Assembly (NCBI GenBank): GCA_965206655.1
Contig: CBDBKC010000038.1
Span: 930,001-994,000, forward strand
Length of the DNA: 64,000 bases
DNA from: JAPPLB01 sp965206655
Lineage (GTDB): Bacteria; Acidobacteriota; Terriglobia; Bryobacterales; UBA6623
Direction: 5' to 3'
Shown: in pieces, positions 52,780 to 61,880 of the stretch
Position numbering within the stretch: position 1 is the first letter of the stretch
Layout: the number at the start of each line of letters is the position of its first letter
Notes under the pieces: generated by a model
What the model was told of the DNA's origin: nothing
Databases searched by the model: none
Seen by the model: the letters and a program-made list of their open reading frames with translations, nothing else
Translations under genes and position numbers: made by a program

Positions 52780-53862
52780 ATGGCACGGCGAGTCAGGACT
52801 TGGGGCACGTATATTGCCGGGGCGTTGACACTGGCCGCGGGTGTGGCCTGGTTTTCGTCGCGTGATCTGCGATATACAGCCGCGGCCGCGGTGGATCACT
52901 TGCGGCTGATGGCGACGCGCCGGCCTATTCAAGATGTGATCGACCTACCGGAAACGCCGGCCGACGTGCGGGGGAAGTTGCGAGCCGTTGCGCGGGCCCG
53001 GCGGTTTGCCTCCGAAACGTTGGGTTTGCCCGACAACGGCAGTTACACGACGTATGTCGACGTAGGCCGGCCGGAGGTGGCTTGGAATGTCTTTGCCGTT
53101 CCGGAGCTATCGATCCGGCCGTTGGAGTGGTGTTTTCCGGTTGTGGGCTGTGTCGTTTATCGCGGTTATGCTTCCGAGCAGGAAGCGCGTGCGTTTGCCT
53201 CGGCGCTCGACGAAGATGGACACGATACATATGTCTCGCGGGTGAGTGCCTATTCGACCCTGGGATGGTTCGAGGACCCTGTGCTGAGCACGTTCATTGA
53301 CCGGAGCGTCGAAGACTTGACCGCCACGATCTTTCGTGAACTGGCGCACCAACAGCTCTATGTCGCGGGAGACTCGGCATTCAATGAGTCGTTCGCATCA
53401 ACGGTGGAGCGGGAGGGGATGCGGCGTTGGCTCGGTGCGCAAGGTCAGGAAGAAGTGCTGCAGCGAGTGCTTACCTCATGGGATGAGCGAGAAGCGCGTG
53501 TTCGGCTGATGCTTGCGACCCGCAAGGAACTCGGTCGACTCTTCGCGAGCGAAACGCCGGTTGAAGAAAAGCGACGCCGGAAGGCGGATCTTCTCAACCA
53601 ATTGGAACAGGCTCTTTGCGAGATGGATGGTGATTGTGAAAGCCGGCGGACCGACCGATCCGCCGGCGGTGGCGTCGCGGTGATCAACAACGCCTACTTG
53701 GTAGCGGTGGGGACGTACAACACCTATGTCCCCGGGTTTGAAGCGATGCTGCGGAAGGCGAAGGGCGAACTCGCCCCCTTCTATGAGATGGCGGAGGAGC
53801 TGGGGAAGCTACCGCCGGAGGAACGAACGGCGCGGCTGCATGGTAACGCGAGCGGGCCATAA
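52780..53862 (+). CDS. putative aminopeptidase (Pfam Aminopep type)
   Basis: 360 aa from the ATG at 52780. N-terminal membrane anchor (A-G-A-L-T-L-A-A-G-V-A-W-F). Conserved blocks: P-E-V-A-W-N-V-F-A-V-P-E-L, F-P-V-V-G-C-V-V-Y-R-G-Y, and the zinc-like site F-R-E-L-A-H-Q-Q-L-Y-V followed by F-N-E-S-F-A-S-T-V-E-R-E-G. The pattern E-L-x-H is a variant of H-E-x-x-H, typical of this predicted aminopeptidase family (COG4324). Biochemical evidence for the family is thin. Confidence 0.82.
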   Translation: MARRVRTWGTYIAGALTLAAGVAWFSSRDLRYTAAAAVDHLRLMATRRPIQDVIDLPETPADVRGKLRAVARARRFASETLGLPDNGSYTTYVDVGRPEVAWNVFAVPELSIRPLEWCFPVVGCVVYRGYASEQEARAFASALDEDGHDTYVSRVSAYSTLGWFEDPVLSTFIDRSVEDLTATIFRELAHQQLYVAGDSAFNESFASTVEREGMRRWLGAQGQEEVLQRVLTSWDEREARVRLMLATRKELGRLFASETPVEEKRRRKADLLNQLEQALCEMDGDCESRRTDRSAGGGVAVINNAYLVAVGTYNTYVPGFEAMLRKAKGELAPFYEMAEELGKLPPEERTARLHGNASGP

Positions 53863-53899
53863 TTTTGCTCGATCCGAGCACAGAGGCAAGGACCGGGCT

Positions 53900-55105
53900 T
53901 CATGTCACAGAGCCGGCAGCCGACAGTCGCTTCGTATCCGCTTGGAACGCTCTTGAGGCGTAAAGGATCGAGTCGATGAGAGCGGACGGATTCCGCCGCA
54001 GCCAGCGGAACGCCAGGTTGACGCCGAATCCCGGCAGGCAGAAGCCGGGCAGGGCAAGGAGCCGCGCGGATTGCCGAGTGAACCGTAGGGAGCGAACGTT
54101 GGCGGGCATTCTTTGGCGCTCGTACTCGGCAGCCAGATCGGGGACGCCCGCGAGAGCGAGTTCCGCGAAAACAGCGGCGTCCGCGACGGCCATGTTCGTA
54201 CCCTGACCCCCGACCGGGCTGACGGGATGGGCCGCGTCACCCATGAGGATGACTCCCGGGCGGCTGTAACGCTCGGCATGGCCCCAGGGTCGGCGTACAC
54301 GGGTGAGATCTTCGGGGAAGCGCTTACCGCGCATGATGTCGCCGATAGCGCCGTCCATCATGGAGAAGCGGCGCCAAGCGTCCTGGGCGGGGTCGGGTTT
54401 GTCGAAGATCCACGGCCGGACGGCGATCATCCCCGCTCCCTTGCCGTCCGGTAAGGGAAGCGCGAACATCGCGACGATACCGGAATCGAGCGCCGAAGTA
54501 TTGAACCAGACGCGGGTCGTGGGGCCGGGAATCGATGCCGGCCAATCGAATCCAAAGCAGAGCAGGTCGAGTGGGAAGATGCGCGTCCGCATCCGAATGC
54601 CGCACTTCTTCCGAACGAACGACCGCACACCGTCGTTGCCGATGGTGTAACACGCCAGGAACTCGTCTTCGCGTGAAGTGGCGAGATCGCGGGCGCGGAC
54701 GCCTACGACTTGACCGTCTTCTTCGAGCAGGTCGCTGACCTCGATTCCTCGGCGAATCTCAAAACTGTCGGTACTGAGGAGTTGCTCGCGCAGTACGTTC
54801 GGTTCGAGCGAGCAGCGCTCGATGCCGGCTTGTCCCAGGAAGTCCTGAGAGAGGCGAAGGAGCGGTTCGTTGCCGGCTCTAATTTCCACGCTGCCCAAAG
54901 GAAGCAAGGTGTGGGCGAGTTGATCGGCGGGGATAAGCGATTGAAAGATTCGGGTTGTAGGCGGCCAGACGATCTCGGGCCGGACGACGGGGGAAGGGGT
55001 GAGGGATTTTTCGAGGAGCAGGACTCTCTTGCCGGCGCGGCCGAGCAGACCGGCGAGTACGCCTCCAGCGACGCCTCCGCCGACGATGAGAAAGTCATGT
55101 CGCAT
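53900..55105 (-). CDS. FAD-dependent monooxygenase-type oxidoreductase
   Basis: 401 aa from the ATG at 55105; the upstream extension M-G-R-P-S-S-S-S is not needed. FAD-binding G-G-G-V-A-G-G-V-L-A-G-L at the N-terminus (G-x-G-x-x-G), V-R-A-R-D-L-A-T motif region, and the second FAD motif G-D-A-A-H-P-V-S-P-V-G-G-Q-G-T-N. This is the PHBH/geranylgeranyl-reductase-like class. The last gene of the minus-strand enolase cluster; substrate unknown. Confidence 0.88.
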   Translation of the reverse strand: MRHDFLIVGGGVAGGVLAGLLGRAGKRVLLLEKSLTPSPVVRPEIVWPPTTRIFQSLIPADQLAHTLLPLGSVEIRAGNEPLLRLSQDFLGQAGIERCSLEPNVLREQLLSTDSFEIRRGIEVSDLLEEDGQVVGVRARDLATSREDEFLACYTIGNDGVRSFVRKKCGIRMRTRIFPLDLLCFGFDWPASIPGPTTRVWFNTSALDSGIVAMFALPLPDGKGAGMIAVRPWIFDKPDPAQDAWRRFSMMDGAIGDIMRGKRFPEDLTRVRRPWGHAERYSRPGVILMGDAAHPVSPVGGQGTNMAVADAAVFAELALAGVPDLAAEYERQRMPANVRSLRFTRQSARLLALPGFCLPGFGVNLAFRWLRRNPSALIDSILYASRAFQADTKRLSAAGSVT

Positions 55106-55147
55106 ACTCGAGGATGATGGGCGACCCACGGCGGGTCACCCTGAATC

Positions 55148-56542
55148 TCACATGGGGCGTCCGGCGGAGTGAACGGCCTTCTTGGCCGCCCGCGCCTGCA
55201 GATCCTTCCAGTCGGCGCTTCCGTTATTCGCGATGCTCTCGAGATAGACACCCTTGGGAAAAACCGGGAGCTTGCCGCCCGCGAAATCGTCCCAATACTG
55301 GCGCGTGTGAGTGTAATAGCTCGTCGCGCCGGAGGGCCATCGGACGGCGAGGAGCTGTCCGGGGTACGGATAGGGACGCTTCTCGAGCGGCTCGATGCGA
55401 AACCGTGCGACGGCTTCTTCGTCAAGTTCGACTCCCAGCCCCGGCGCTTCGGGAACAGCCGCCGCGCCGTTCGCAACCTTCATCCCCGGCTTGATCATCT
55501 GGTGCGTGTAGAGCTGATGGCAGTTCCCCGCGGGCCAGCGGGCGTGGCTCAGGACCGCGCCGAAATGCAGAGAAAATGTCGCGGTGATCCCGGTACCCAC
55601 CAGTTGCAACCAGAAGGGTTTCGAGGCCGCGGCCGCCACGGTTGCGTTGTCCTTCACGCGCGTTGCCCTGCCGCCGATGACGAAGCCGTCGCAGACTTCC
55701 TCCCGCAGCGCGGTCATGATGGGCGGATTCCCGAAGTGGTGTGCGATGGGAATCGTGGTTCTCTTCCGCAAGAGCTTGTTGCCCTCGACGTCTCCCTGGG
55801 GAATCGGCGATTCCCAGATCGCTATGTGGTGATATTTTTCGAGTTCGGTACAGTACCGCACGGCGTTGGTCGTATCGAGCAGCATCGCGTTGTAGTCGAA
55901 ATCGATCTTAAAGTGATCGGGAAGAGTTTTCGTGAGGATGCGGCACTGCTCATCAAGGTCGAACCACGGGCGCGCCTTTGTTTTGAAATCGGTGTACCCG
56001 GCCGCGACTGCGTCCTTGCACTCCGAGACCCAGTCTTGGCCCGGCATGTCGATCGCCCACCAGCTTACGAACGGGCGGTCGCGGTGCTTGTCGCCAAGAA
56101 GCCGGTAGATCGGAACGTCGTTCACTTTGCCGACCGCGTCGAACAGGGCCTGTTGCAGGCCGTTGCCCAGGGTGTCGTCCCACATGACCTCGGCGGCTTT
56201 CTTGCCGAGCACACGGGCGATTGTCTCGTCTTCCAGCGGCCGGCCACCGTAGTAGACCATGGCCTCGCCGAAGCCGGTCACGCCGCAAGCCAGCGTCACG
56301 CGGCAAATCTCGAAGTAGCGCCAGTGGTACAGTTCGCGCTTCATGTTGCGGTCCGGGACGGGGCGGAAGGGAACCTCGACCCAGGTCCGGTCAACCTTTT
56401 TAATCGAGGTATCGAGCAGCCCGGCCATGGCCGGTGCGGCCGCGGCGGCAAGTCGTCCTGGTCGGGCCGCCGCCCAACCCGCTGCCAGCGTGCCACCTCC
56501 CACGCAAAGAAGCGCTTTGCGCCGACTCAGTTTATTTTTCAT
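55148..56542 (-). CDS. enolase-superfamily protein, Tat-exported, paralogue 1
   Basis: 464 aa from the ATG at 56542, with twin-Arg S-R-R-K-A-L-L-C-V-G-G-G. The N-terminal enolase cap is followed by the barrel: K187-T-K189, D214-F-D216-Y-N218 and E244-S-P are the expected first positions of the mandelate racemase-type active site. The third metal ligand is not clear to me. It shares whole blocks with the genes at 56738 and 59088 (W-D-D-[ST]-[LV]-G-[NH]-G-L-Q, R-E-E-V-C-D-G-F-V-[IV]-G-G). A sugar-acid dehydratase or racemase is plausible. A Tat signal is unusual for the superfamily. Confidence 0.82.
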   Translation of the reverse strand: MKNKLSRRKALLCVGGGTLAAGWAAARPGRLAAAAAPAMAGLLDTSIKKVDRTWVEVPFRPVPDRNMKRELYHWRYFEICRVTLACGVTGFGEAMVYYGGRPLEDETIARVLGKKAAEVMWDDTLGNGLQQALFDAVGKVNDVPIYRLLGDKHRDRPFVSWWAIDMPGQDWVSECKDAVAAGYTDFKTKARPWFDLDEQCRILTKTLPDHFKIDFDYNAMLLDTTNAVRYCTELEKYHHIAIWESPIPQGDVEGNKLLRKRTTIPIAHHFGNPPIMTALREEVCDGFVIGGRATRVKDNATVAAAASKPFWLQLVGTGITATFSLHFGAVLSHARWPAGNCHQLYTHQMIKPGMKVANGAAAVPEAPGLGVELDEEAVARFRIEPLEKRPYPYPGQLLAVRWPSGATSYYTHTRQYWDDFAGGKLPVFPKGVYLESIANNGSADWKDLQARAAKKAVHSAGRPM

Positions 56543-56737
56543 GGAGTGCCTCCAGATGTCAGTTCGGTCAGGGGAAAGCCCCTGCCGAGACAGTCCTTCC
56601 GCGTTATAGAGTACAGCAGTATCCGGCGGGTGCGTCGGCGATTCCTCGGCCGACCTTCGCATCTTGCTCACCGAGTGGCGCCTCATCTAGAGGAAAGATG
56701 AATAGCGCCGGCCGCCGAAACCAAACACAGTCAACGA

Positions 56738-58111
56738 TCAGATAGGACGTGAGCCGAGGTGAACGCCGCCGTTCTGGGCTCGCGCATTCAGATCCTTCCA
56801 ATCGCTGCCGCCGTTGTTGGGAACCTCTTCCATATAGACGGCTCGTGAAAATGGCGGCAGCTTGCCGGCGACAAAGTCCGCACGAAACTCATCCGCGTTG
56901 CGGTAGTAGCTGGTGGCGCCTGAAGGCCAACGGATGGCGTAGAGCTTGTTGGGCCGCGGCCGGTTCGGGAACCGCTCGATTCGGTACTTTTCGATGGCGT
57001 CGTCGTCCAGTTCGTAGCCGAGCCCTGGTGTATCGGGGATCCGGGCGCTTCCGTTCTCCGGCCGGATGGCGGGTGTGACGAGATCGGAGACGAACATGTG
57101 ATTCAAGTTGATCGCCGGCCAGCGGGCATGAGTGAGGACGGCCGCCAAATGCATGGCCCACACGGCGGTCACTCCGTTGCCTGTTAGTTGCAACCAGAAT
57201 GATTTATTGGCGGTCGCGGCAATCGTCCCACTTTCGATCGCACCCTTGGCGCCCCCACCGACCACAAACCCATCGCAGACTTCCTCACGCAACGCCGTCA
57301 TGATCGGCGGGTTGCCGTAGTGCTGGGCGATCGGGATGCGCGTCTTGCGGCGCAGCAGTTTGTTACCTTCGACATCCTCTTGGGGGATCGGGGTTTCGAA
57401 GATCGCAATATTGTGGAACTGTTCCAGCTCGACAAGATACCGCGAGGCATGACCACTGTCGAGAAGCATCGAGTTGAAGTCGAAATCGATCTCGAAATGG
57501 TCGGGTAAAGTCGGCGTGAGTTTGCGGCACTGCTCGATCAAGTCAAACCAAGGCCGCGCCTTGCCTTTGAACGAGGTGTAACCCTTCGAAACAGCTTCTT
57601 TGCATTCGAGGGCCCAGTCTTCGGGGGGCATGTCGACGGCCCACCAGCTCATGAACGCCCGGTCACGCACCTGATTGCCCAGCAGGCGATGAATCGGGAC
57701 GTCGTTGGTTTTCGCCACCGCGTCAAAGAGCGCGATCTGAAGGCCCGAGCCGACTGAATCGTCCCACATATGATCGGCGGCGTTCGCGCCGACGACTCGT
57801 TTCAGGGCGCCCGATCCCAAACGGCCCTCGCCGATGCCGATGACGCCGTTGCCGAGATGCACTTTGAAGATCGTGTTGAAGCGCCGCTCTTCGTGATTGT
57901 ACTCACGATATTGGTGGCGCTTCGGCACCGGCTTGAACGGTACATCGACGAAGATCTGTTCGATCTTTTTGACCGTCAAGTTAGGGCTGCCGGCCACGGC
58001 CGGGGCGGTGGCACGAGCAAGCGGCGCGGCGGACCCTGCTAGCACGGTTGACCCCGCGCCTAACAAAGCGGAATTACGGATCCAACTTCTTCGGGAGTGC
58101 TTTGGGCTCAT
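56738..58111 (-). CDS. enolase-superfamily protein, Tat-exported, paralogue 2
   Basis: 457 aa. N-terminal S-R-R-S-W-I-R-N-S-A-L-L-G-A-G is the Tat-type signal. Active-site-like residues align with paralogue 1: F-K-G-K-A-R-P-W (Lys pair), D-F-D-F-N-S-M and F-E-T-P-I-P. The cap differs most (H-Q-Y-R-E-Y-N-H-E-E-R-R-F near residue 65, and no Y-Y-G-G-R-P loop), so its substrate is likely different. Spaced 195 bp from paralogue 1 and 119 bp from the methyltransferase. Confidence 0.82.
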   Translation of the reverse strand: MSPKHSRRSWIRNSALLGAGSTVLAGSAAPLARATAPAVAGSPNLTVKKIEQIFVDVPFKPVPKRHQYREYNHEERRFNTIFKVHLGNGVIGIGEGRLGSGALKRVVGANAADHMWDDSVGSGLQIALFDAVAKTNDVPIHRLLGNQVRDRAFMSWWAVDMPPEDWALECKEAVSKGYTSFKGKARPWFDLIEQCRKLTPTLPDHFEIDFDFNSMLLDSGHASRYLVELEQFHNIAIFETPIPQEDVEGNKLLRRKTRIPIAQHYGNPPIMTALREEVCDGFVVGGGAKGAIESGTIAATANKSFWLQLTGNGVTAVWAMHLAAVLTHARWPAINLNHMFVSDLVTPAIRPENGSARIPDTPGLGYELDDDAIEKYRIERFPNRPRPNKLYAIRWPSGATSYYRNADEFRADFVAGKLPPFSRAVYMEEVPNNGGSDWKDLNARAQNGGVHLGSRPI

Positions 58112-58230
58112 CGTTTGTTCCTCGGTCCTCGGTGTAAATGTAGTTGCCCGGATTGTAGCTGAGTCGCGATGGATACGTCGAGCACCCCCCGGAGTTGGAA
58201 TGCGACAGCGGGTCTAGCTGTGTTGTGGCG

Positions 58231-59052
58231 TCAACTCGGACGCACACCCCACGACTGAAGGACTCTGGGCATTGCGATCAATGACGCCGGGTCAGCGGTG
58301 AAGTCGGCGAGGCCCTGAATCGTGTGGCTCATGTCCTCCGGCGTGGCGAGCCCTTCAGCCACGACGGGGTCAGTGATGTTTTCGAGCGTAACCAGAATAA
58401 GCCGCTTGTGTTCACCTTGCAGGTGCAGAGGCTGAACCAGTCCGACCTGGATCTCTTCAAAGCCTGCCTGGCGTAGCAGACTTGGCAACTTGTGGCCGAT
58501 ATCCGGGTCCCCGCCCTTGCGGCGAACCACGCTGCTATACAGCTCGATACAACGACGGAAGTGAGGATTGTCGGGATAGCAAAAGGCGCCGCTTACGTCG
58601 ATGTCTTCCACGGCGGCGATCCCGCCTGGCTTCAGACTGTTCAACATGACCCGAAGAACCGCAACCGGATCGCTCAGATGCGTCAGTAGGAACCGCGCGT
58701 AAGCGTAGTCAAATGATCCGGCTTCGGTCAGGTTGGCCGCGTTCCCGTGCAGGAACTGCACGTTGGTCAACTGCAATTCGCCGGCTGCCTTGCGGGCCAA
58801 GCTCAGCTTGGTTTCGTCGAGATCCACGCCGGTGACCACGCCGTCCGGTCCGGCCAGCCGGGCCGCTAATAGGGAGACATGTCCGCCACCGCAACCGAGG
58901 TCGAGTAGTTTGGTACCGGGTCCGACGCCTGTTCGGGCAAGTAACGACGCCGTTGACGGTTCCATGATGGCCGCCAGTAGGTCCAATCGCTCTTTCCCGG
59001 CTGCCCCGCCGCGAATGACGTAGTGATCGAGGGAGGTATCGTTCTCTGCCAT
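58231..59052 (-). CDS. SAM-dependent methyltransferase (UbiE-like)
   Basis: 273 aa from the ATG at 59052. SAM motif I L-L-D-L-G-C-G-G-G-H-V-S, then V-T-G-V-D-L-D-E-T-K and F-D-Y-A-Y-A-R-F-L-L-T-H-L. A C-terminal lid with V-G-L-V-Q-P-L-H. Acceptor unknown. It sits between two enolase paralogues on the same strand with short gaps (35 bp from paralogue 3), so it probably acts on the same or a related pathway. Confidence 0.88.
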   Translation of the reverse strand: MAENDTSLDHYVIRGGAAGKERLDLLAAIMEPSTASLLARTGVGPGTKLLDLGCGGGHVSLLAARLAGPDGVVTGVDLDETKLSLARKAAGELQLTNVQFLHGNAANLTEAGSFDYAYARFLLTHLSDPVAVLRVMLNSLKPGGIAAVEDIDVSGAFCYPDNPHFRRCIELYSSVVRRKGGDPDIGHKLPSLLRQAGFEEIQVGLVQPLHLQGEHKRLILVTLENITDPVVAEGLATPEDMSHTIQGLADFTADPASLIAMPRVLQSWGVRPS

Positions 59053-59087
59053 CAAGGTCCTCTGGCTTGCTCTCGACTGTCTGCAAC

Positions 59088-60494
59088 CTAGAGCGGACGC
59101 CCGCCGGAGTGTACGCTGCCCTCTTTCATCACCCGCGCATGAATGTCTTTCCACGCAGCACTGCCGTTGTTGTCAACCTGCTCCATGTAGACACCTTTGG
59201 CGAAGACCGGCAGTTTGCCCGCGAGGAAGTCGGCCCGGTACAGCCGCGCGCTGATGTAGTATGTCGTCGCTCCGGACGGGAATCGGATCGCCAGCAGGAT
59301 GTCTTTCGGCGGCTCGCGGCGTTGTTTGAGCGGTTCGATGCGGTAGCGCTCGACGGCGTCTTCGTCGAGTTCAACACCCATGCCCGGCGCCTCGGGGATC
59401 TTCGCTGATCCATTCTCGACCTTGACGCCCGGCGTCACAAGCCCCTCCTCGTAGAGGTTGTTGCAGTTGATGGATGGCCATCGCGCGTGAGAGAGCACCG
59501 CCGCCAGATGCATCGCCCAAGTCGCTGTAATCCCCGTTCCGACGAGTTGCAGCCAGAAGGGCTTGTTGGCGGTCGCTGCGATGGTGCCGTTGTTGATGAC
59601 ACGACTGGCGCCGCCGCCTATGACGAAGCCGTCGCAGACTTCTTCGCGCAGGGCAGTCATAATCGGCGGACTCCCGTAATGCATCGCGATCGGTATGGTC
59701 GTCTTCTTCCTGAGTAGTTTGTTGCCCTCCACATCCGCTTGCGGGATCGGCGATTCATAGATCGCCAGATGATGATACTTTTCGAGGTCCGTTAGGTAGG
59801 GGCCTGCGTGTCCCGAGTCGAGCAGCAGCGAGTTGAAGTCGAAATCAATCTGGAAGTGATCGGGCAGAGTCGGCGTTAGCACTCGGCACTGCTCATCAAG
59901 GTCAAACCACGAGCGCGCCTTGGCCTTGAACGCGGTATAGCCGCGTGCGACGGCATCCTTGCACTCGATGACCCAGTCTTTGCCCGGCTGGTCGCAGGCC
60001 CACCAACTGAGGAAGGCACGGTCGCGAACTTTGTGGCCCATCAGGCTATGAATCGGTACGCCGTTCGTCTTCCCCACGGCGTCGAAGAGCGCCATCTGCA
60101 GGCCGTGGCCCACGGAATCGTCCCACATCGATTGCGCGGCGGGTTTGCCGCTCACCCGCTTGATGATGCTGTCTCCCAGCGGGCGGCCGCCGTATTGCAC
60201 CATCGACTCGCCGAAACCGACGACTCCGTTGGCGAGCGTGACCTTGGTGACTTCGAAGAGCGTCCAGCCGGGGCGCTCGCGGTGCATGTGGCGTCCGGGA
60301 ACGGGCCGGTAGGGTAAGTCGACCCAGGTGCGATCGACGCTCTTAACATCTGTACTGGATAAGCCCACAACGGCGGGGGCCGCTTGTAACTTACGTGGGG
60401 CCGCGAGGCTGACACCGCCGGCTACGGCAAGTCCCGTGACTGATCCGGCAGCGCTGGTCTTCAGGAAGTTTCTGCGAGAGCGACAGTTTGGCAT
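59088..60494 (-). CDS. enolase-superfamily protein, Tat-exported, paralogue 3
   Basis: 468 aa. Twin-Arg signal S-R-R-N-F-L-K-T-S-A-A-G. Same landmarks as paralogue 1: Y-G-G-R-P-L cap loop, F-K-A-K-A-R-S-W, D-F-D-F-N-S-L and Y-E-S-P-I-P-Q-A-D-V-E-G. It is closer to paralogue 1 than to paralogue 2. It is the first gene of the minus-strand cluster. The upstream region is short (50 bp) before the rve-type element at 60545, which may have separated the cluster from its promoter. Confidence 0.82.
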   Translation of the reverse strand: MPNCRSRRNFLKTSAAGSVTGLAVAGGVSLAAPRKLQAAPAVVGLSSTDVKSVDRTWVDLPYRPVPGRHMHRERPGWTLFEVTKVTLANGVVGFGESMVQYGGRPLGDSIIKRVSGKPAAQSMWDDSVGHGLQMALFDAVGKTNGVPIHSLMGHKVRDRAFLSWWACDQPGKDWVIECKDAVARGYTAFKAKARSWFDLDEQCRVLTPTLPDHFQIDFDFNSLLLDSGHAGPYLTDLEKYHHLAIYESPIPQADVEGNKLLRKKTTIPIAMHYGSPPIMTALREEVCDGFVIGGGASRVINNGTIAATANKPFWLQLVGTGITATWAMHLAAVLSHARWPSINCNNLYEEGLVTPGVKVENGSAKIPEAPGMGVELDEDAVERYRIEPLKQRREPPKDILLAIRFPSGATTYYISARLYRADFLAGKLPVFAKGVYMEQVDNNGSAAWKDIHARVMKEGSVHSGGRPL

Positions 60495-60544
60495 AGCGAG
60501 CCAATGATACGACTACGGCTCGCGCCGCGCAACCGATAGTCTTG

Positions 60545-60603
60545 TCTCATGCAAGATGAGCCTGAAGGAGGAGTTAGTTTCTCACACAAGATGAGCCTGA
60601 AGG
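60545..60603. repeat. two 24-bp direct repeats at the left end of the rve-type element
   Basis: TCTCA-NN-CAAGATGAGCCTGAAGG at 60545-60568 and again at 60580-60603, a 35-bp period. Such subterminal repeats are usual transposase binding sites. Only one related copy is seen at the right end (about 63905-63928). Confidence 0.65.
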
Positions 60604-60639
60604 GTGGGGGAGTGAGCATGCTGGGGATTGACCATCCAC

Positions 60640-61295
60640 ATGCAAGACGGCAAGACGCTGAGCCTGGAGCAGATACGGCAGTTTCTGGAGGCCAGCGATG
60701 AAATACGATTCAAGGGCAAAGGGCGTGCCGAGATCTACGCCTGGGTGGCGCAAACGCTGTGCCGGCAGCGCTACAGCGGGCAAGACCGAGCCGCCAAAGG
60801 ACTGCTGCGGCAATATCTGGCCAAGATGACGGGACTGAGCCGGGCGCAGGTCACCCGACTGATCCGCCAATATCGGCAGAGGGGTGAGCTGGTACCTGCC
60901 CGCTATCGGCGGCATCGCTTTGCCGGCAAGTACACGGCGGCCGATATCGAGCGGCTGGCGGCCGTCGATGAAGCACACGAAACCCTCAGCGGCCCGGCCA
61001 CGCGCAAGATCCTGCAGCGGGAATATCACAAGTACCAGCAGAGTGAATATGAGCGGTTGGCGGAGATCTCGGTGGCCCACATCTATCGACTGCGGCGGCA
61101 CAGGGTGTACCGCCAGCGGCGGCTGCATTTCACCAAGACTCGGCCCAGCGCGGTGTCGATCGGCGAGCGGCGGCGGCCCAACCCGCGGGGCCAACCCGGC
61201 TACCTGCGAGTGGATACGGTACATCAAGGAGATCGCGACGGCGTGAAGGGCGTCTATCACATCAACGCGGTGGATGAAGTGACCCAGTGGCAAGT
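60640..61295 (+). pseudogene. rve-type transposase, 5' part
   Basis: ATG 60640 (a TTG at 60628 is in frame too). HTH region S-R-A-Q-V-T-R-L-I-R-Q-Y and then the integrase core begins: L-R-V-D-T-V-H-Q-G-D (first catalytic Asp). It is interrupted after D-E-V-T-Q-W-Q-V by the ISKra4-like element. Removing 61296-63128 and one 9-bp repeat gives a 419-aa frame that runs into the part at 63138. Confidence 0.88.
61287..61295. repeat. 9-bp target duplication, left copy (GTGGCAAGT)
   Basis: Repeated exactly at 63129-63137 across the ISKra4-like copy 2. Confidence 0.93.
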
Positions 61296-61349
61296 GGGTG
61301 CGCGACACAGAAGTGAAGCGGGAAGGGGGAGGGAATGCGGGCGGCCTTA

Positions 61350-61374
61350 TCTGAGGGTATAATATACTCTCAGA
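61350..61374. promoter_or_regulatory. palindromic promoter/operator of the ISKra4-like element, copy 2
   Basis: Same 25-bp palindrome as at 2783-2807, containing TATAAT; AGGAGG and the ATG at 61390 follow. Confidence 0.55.
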
Positions 61375-61389
61375 GACCAGGAGGGTCGC

Positions 61390-61794
61390 ATGTCGCTATC
61401 ATTGCCTGCCTTGGAGCATCGTCGCGCTGGGCTCACTCGCCAACTGGCTGAGCTGGGCGATTTCCGACGAGGCTCTCTGAGCGCTTCGTTCCGACGTTGC
61501 GGCAAAGCCGCTTGCGTGTGTATGTCACGGGATCATCCAGGGCATGGTCCTCAGTTGCGTTTGTCCTACAAGGTCAACGGAAAGACGCTTAACGAGACCA
61601 TCGTCAGTCCGGCTGCTCGCCGTAAGGCGGAGCGCGAGATCGCCGCCTTTCGGCAGTTTCAGCGGCTGAGTCGAGAGCTGCTCGAAGTCAATGAGCAGAT
61701 CTGCCGGCTGCGTCCCGTGGAAGAAGACGCCGCCTTGAGCCCGCAGGAAAAAAAACGGCTGAAGCGATCGAGCAAGAGGTCGCCGAAGAAGTAA
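61390..61794 (+). CDS. DUF6788-like ORF1 of ISKra4-like element, copy 2
   Basis: 134 aa from the ATG at 61390 with AGGAGG before it. R-R-C-G-K-A-A-C-V-C and H-G-P-Q-L-R-L-S-Y-K-V. Near its end the codons GAA AAA AAA CGG contain an A8 run (61748-61755). A -1 shift there (or one added A by polymerase slippage) enters the frame that leads without a stop into the transposase, giving a 571-aa fusion. The two products together probably form the transposition machinery. Confidence 0.82.
   Translation: MSLSLPALEHRRAGLTRQLAELGDFRRGSLSASFRRCGKAACVCMSRDHPGHGPQLRLSYKVNGKTLNETIVSPAARRKAEREIAAFRQFQRLSRELLEVNEQICRLRPVEEDAALSPQEKKRLKRSSKRSPKK
61748..61755 (+). promoter_or_regulatory. A8 frameshift/slippage site linking ORF1 and transposase
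   Basis: Eight A between GG and CGG. In the -1 frame the sequence reads A-E-A-I-E-Q-E-V-A-E-E-V-R-R-L-L-Q and on into the transposase with no stop. In copy 1 the run is A7. Confidence 0.65.
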
Positions 61795-61880
61795 GGCGAC
61801 TGCTGCAGGTCGTCTTCGCCGATCGGCGCAGGAGCGGCAAGCTCGATCTGGAAGCCGTCGAACAAGCGACCCGCGATGCG

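Noticed and set aside
55169..56701. A 510-codon open frame on the plus strand opposite enolase paralogue 1
   Set aside because: Mirrors the coding strand of a well-supported gene; Arg/Gly/Val-rich without any family motif. An effect of high GC in the third codon position.
60545..60603. Start of a CRISPR array
   Set aside because: Only two repeats, located at the end of a transposable element, with no further units.
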